Source of the DNA: JAUASW01 sp036880965
GTDB taxonomy: Bacteria > Pseudomonadota > Gammaproteobacteria > Burkholderiales > Burkholderiaceae_C
DNA length: 64,000 nucleotides
NCBI RefSeq assembly: GCF_036880965.1
Contig: NZ_JBAJMV010000002.1
Span: forward strand, 558,001 to 622,000
Direction: 5' to 3'
The notes beneath the pieces were generated by a model. The model ran no database searches. It was not told the DNA's origin and saw nothing but the letters and a program-made list of their open reading frames with translations. Positions 62,075 to 64,000 of the stretch are shown here, piece after piece. Positions within the stretch are counted from its first letter, which is position 1. Every line of letters begins with the position of its first letter. A program made the translations under genes and the position numbers.

Positions 62075-64000
62075 GTGGACCTGGCCGAACTGCGCCGCGA
62101 GTTCAAGAGCGGCAAGCAAGCGCTGATCACGGGCTTCATGCAAGCCCGGCCCACGGTCACGGCTGCCAAGACGCTCCTGCGCCAGCTGGCCAGGCATGTC
62201 GATGCCCAGCTGCTGCAACTCTGGAACGACGCCTCGATGCCCGAAGGCGCCTGCCTGCTGGCGGTCGGCGGCTTTGGGCGCGGCGAGCTGTTCCCGTACT
62301 CCGATGTCGACGTGCTCGTGCTCCTGCCCGATGAGGTTGAAGCGCACCAGCCCGGCGCCGTCAAGAACGGCCTCGAGGCCTTCATCACCGCCTGCTGGGA
62401 CAGCGGACTGGAAATCGGCTCCTCGGTGCGCACGCTCACCGAATGCCTGACCGAAGCTGCCGGCGATGTGACCGTGAAGACGGCGATGCTGGAAGCGCGG
62501 CTGCTCGCTGGCCCGAAGACGCTTTTCAAGCAGTTCGAGCGCGCCCTGCAGGAGGCGATGGACCCCAAGGCCTTCCTGCGCGCCAAGACGCTTGAGAAGG
62601 CCCAGCGCCACACCAAATACGAAGAGACCCCCTACTCGCTCGAGCCCAACTGCAAGGAAAGCCCGGGCGGCCTGCGCGACCTGCAGCTCCTGATCTGGAT
62701 CGCTCGTGCCGCTGGCCTGGGCAAGACCTGGCCCCAGCTCGCGGCCAAGGGCCTGATCACGCCTTTCGAGAGCCGCCAGTTGCAGCGCAACGAAGGCCTG
62801 CTCACCCTGATCCGAGCCCGGCTGCATGCCGTGGCCGGCCGCCGTGAAGACCGGCTCGTGTTCGACCTGCAGACCGCCGTGGCCGAGAGCTTCGGCTACA
62901 AGGCCAGCGGCGGCCAGCGCGCCTCCGAGATGCTGATGCGGCGCTACTACTGGGCCGCCAAGGCGGTGAGCCAGCTGAACCAGGTGCTCCTGCTCAATCT
63001 GGAAGAGCGCATCAACGGCTCGCAACAGGCCCACCTGCGTCCGATCAATCCGCGCTTCCTGGAGCGCGCCGGCATGCTGGAGGTGGTGGACGACGAGCTC
63101 TACGAGCGCGAGCCGCATGCCATTCTCGAGACCTTTCTGATCTACCAGCAGACGCCGGGCATCAAGGGCTTTTCGGCCCGCACCTTGCGCGCCCTCTACA
63201 ACGCCCGCGAGCTGATGGATGCCGCCTGGCGGCGCGACCCGGCCAACCGTGCGCTTTTCATGCAGATCCTGCAGCAGAAGGAAGGCCAGACCCACGCCTT
63301 CCGGCTGATGAACCAGACCTCGGTGCTGGGCCGCTACCTCTGGGTGTTTCGGCGCATCGTCGGCCAGATGCAGCACGACCTGTTCCACGTCTACACCGTG
63401 GACCAGCACATCCTGATGGTGCTGCGCAATGTGCGCCGCTTCTTCATCCCCGAGCATGCGCACGAGTACCCGTTCTGCTCGCAGCTGGCCTCGCAGTTCG
63501 AACGCCCGCACCTGCTCTACATCGCCGCGCTGTTCCACGACGTGGCCAAGGGCCGCGGCGGCGACCACTCGGACCTCGGCGCGGTGGAGGCACGGCGCTT
63601 CTGCCGCCAGCATGGGCTGGACAAGGCCGACACCGAACTGGTGATCTTCCTGGTCCAGCATCACCTGACCCTGTCTCGCGTGGCGCAGAAGGAGGACCTG
63701 TCGGACCCCGAGGTGGTGCAGGCCTTTGCGAAGAAGATGGTCGATGCCCGCCACCTGACGGCGCTCTATCTCCTGACGGTGGCCGACATCCGCGGCACCA
63801 GCCCCAAGGTCTGGAATGCCTGGAAGGGCAAGCTGCTGGAAGACCTCTACCGGCTGGCACTGCGCGCACTGGGCGGCGCCAAGCCCAACTTCGACGCCGA
63901 CATCGAAGCCCGCAAACAGGAGGCGCGGCAGGCCCTGGCCCTGCTCTCGGCCCTGCCCGGCACCGAAGAGCCGCTGTGGAAAACGCTGGAGCTCAGCTAC
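62075..64000 (+). CDS. glnD: [Protein-PII] uridylyltransferase/uridylyl-removing enzyme, 5' part
   Basis: 642 codons to the window edge; the gene continues. Nucleotidyltransferase domain with GGFGRGELFPYSDVDVLVLL (metal-binding Asp pair), GlnD linker domain, then HD domain with AALFHDVAKGRGGDHS. The two ACT glutamine-sensing domains would lie beyond 64000. It modifies PII according to glutamine. The start is GTG at 62075 (VDLAELRREF) or TTG at 62066; neither has a clear Shine-Dalgarno. It lies 16 bp after map. Confidence 0.95.
   Translation, partial: MDLAELRREFKSGKQALITGFMQARPTVTAAKTLLRQLARHVDAQLLQLWNDASMPEGACLLAVGGFGRGELFPYSDVDVLVLLPDEVEAHQPGAVKNGLEAFITACWDSGLEIGSSVRTLTECLTEAAGDVTVKTAMLEARLLAGPKTLFKQFERALQEAMDPKAFLRAKTLEKAQRHTKYEETPYSLEPNCKESPGGLRDLQLLIWIARAAGLGKTWPQLAAKGLITPFESRQLQRNEGLLTLIRARLHAVAGRREDRLVFDLQTAVAESFGYKASGGQRASEMLMRRYYWAAKAVSQLNQVLLLNLEERINGSQQAHLRPINPRFLERAGMLEVVDDELYEREPHAILETFLIYQQTPGIKGFSARTLRALYNARELMDAAWRRDPANRALFMQILQQKEGQTHAFRLMNQTSVLGRYLWVFRRIVGQMQHDLFHVYTVDQHILMVLRNVRRFFIPEHAHEYPFCSQLASQFERPHLLYIAALFHDVAKGRGGDHSDLGAVEARRFCRQHGLDKADTELVIFLVQHHLTLSRVAQKEDLSDPEVVQAFAKKMVDARHLTALYLLTVADIRGTSPKVWNAWKGKLLEDLYRLALRALGGAKPNFDADIEARKQEARQALALLSALPGTEEPLWKTLELSY

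Overview
This is a GC-rich (about 64 %) stretch of core chromosome from a betaproteobacterium of the order Burkholderiales, most likely from the Rubrivivax/Leptothrix/Roseateles side. The clues are a FimV-like protein, the EarP/Arg32 version of EF-P, a zinc-free type B L31, an AddAB-like repair pair of the betaproteobacterial type, and the gene orders surE-pcm-nlpD-rpoS, rlmE-ftsH-folP-glmM, HU-tRNA-Val-ppiD and map-glnD. Coding density is high: no gap exceeds 300 bp. I saw no prophage, insertion sequence, CRISPR array, rRNA or obvious genomic island.

Layout. 1-8 kb: start of a FimV-like gene, a class II aldolase, a Crp/Fnr regulator, an aminoglycoside-phosphotransferase-fold kinase, a conserved unknown, a YghU-type glutathione transferase, and an OPT-type oligopeptide transporter between tRNA-Arg(TCT) and tRNA-Pro(TGG). 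8-16 kb: translationally coupled addB-addA repair genes, trxA, rho with a structured leader, and rpmE2. 16-25.5 kb: a GT-C type membrane glycosyltransferase and the full phosphate regulon core pstS-C-A-B-phoU-phoB-phoR. A fasciclin-domain lipoprotein gene is read divergently from pstS, and both carry Pho boxes. 25.5-37 kb: glmM-folP-ftsH-rlmE, divergent yhbY, a DUF4149-like gene, greA, carAB and a GlcG-like gene. 37-44 kb: a Bax-inhibitor-1 protein, rlmD, rpoS-nlpD-pcm-surE and a quinone-oxidoreductase homologue. 44-52.9 kb: an orphan NarL-type regulator, tRNA-His, ppiD, tRNA-Val, HU, pgsA, a lipoprotein, uvrC, then divergent earP-efp. 52.9-64 kb: a lone acetolactate synthase large subunit with a divergent Lrp-type regulator, a 2OG-Fe(II) prolyl-hydroxylase homologue, yaaA, tolC with rhodanese and PCMT-like genes, a TetR regulator, uppP, map and the 5' part of glnD.

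Themes. Phosphate supply is a self-contained unit: uptake by PstSCAB, signalling by PhoU and PhoR/PhoB, and two back-to-back promoters with the same Pho-box-to--10 spacing. Translation quality is represented by EF-P with its rhamnosyltransferase, L31B, GreA, RlmE, RlmD and YhbY. Repair is represented by AddAB and UvrC.

Most unusual signals. (1) The 3' end of uvrC exists in three exact 50-bp tandem units. The most distant copy has diverged only at synonymous positions and now carries the ribosome-binding site and GTG start of the next gene. (2) The 3' end of rlmD is partly duplicated 70 bp downstream. (3) A fasciclin lipoprotein appears to belong to the Pho regulon. (4) Divergent rlmE/yhbY share one A/T-rich -10 element, and yhbY, earP, surE and map have a candidate -10 so close to the ATG that leaderless or nearly leaderless mRNAs are likely. 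I did not find a clearly new multi-gene defence or metabolic system.
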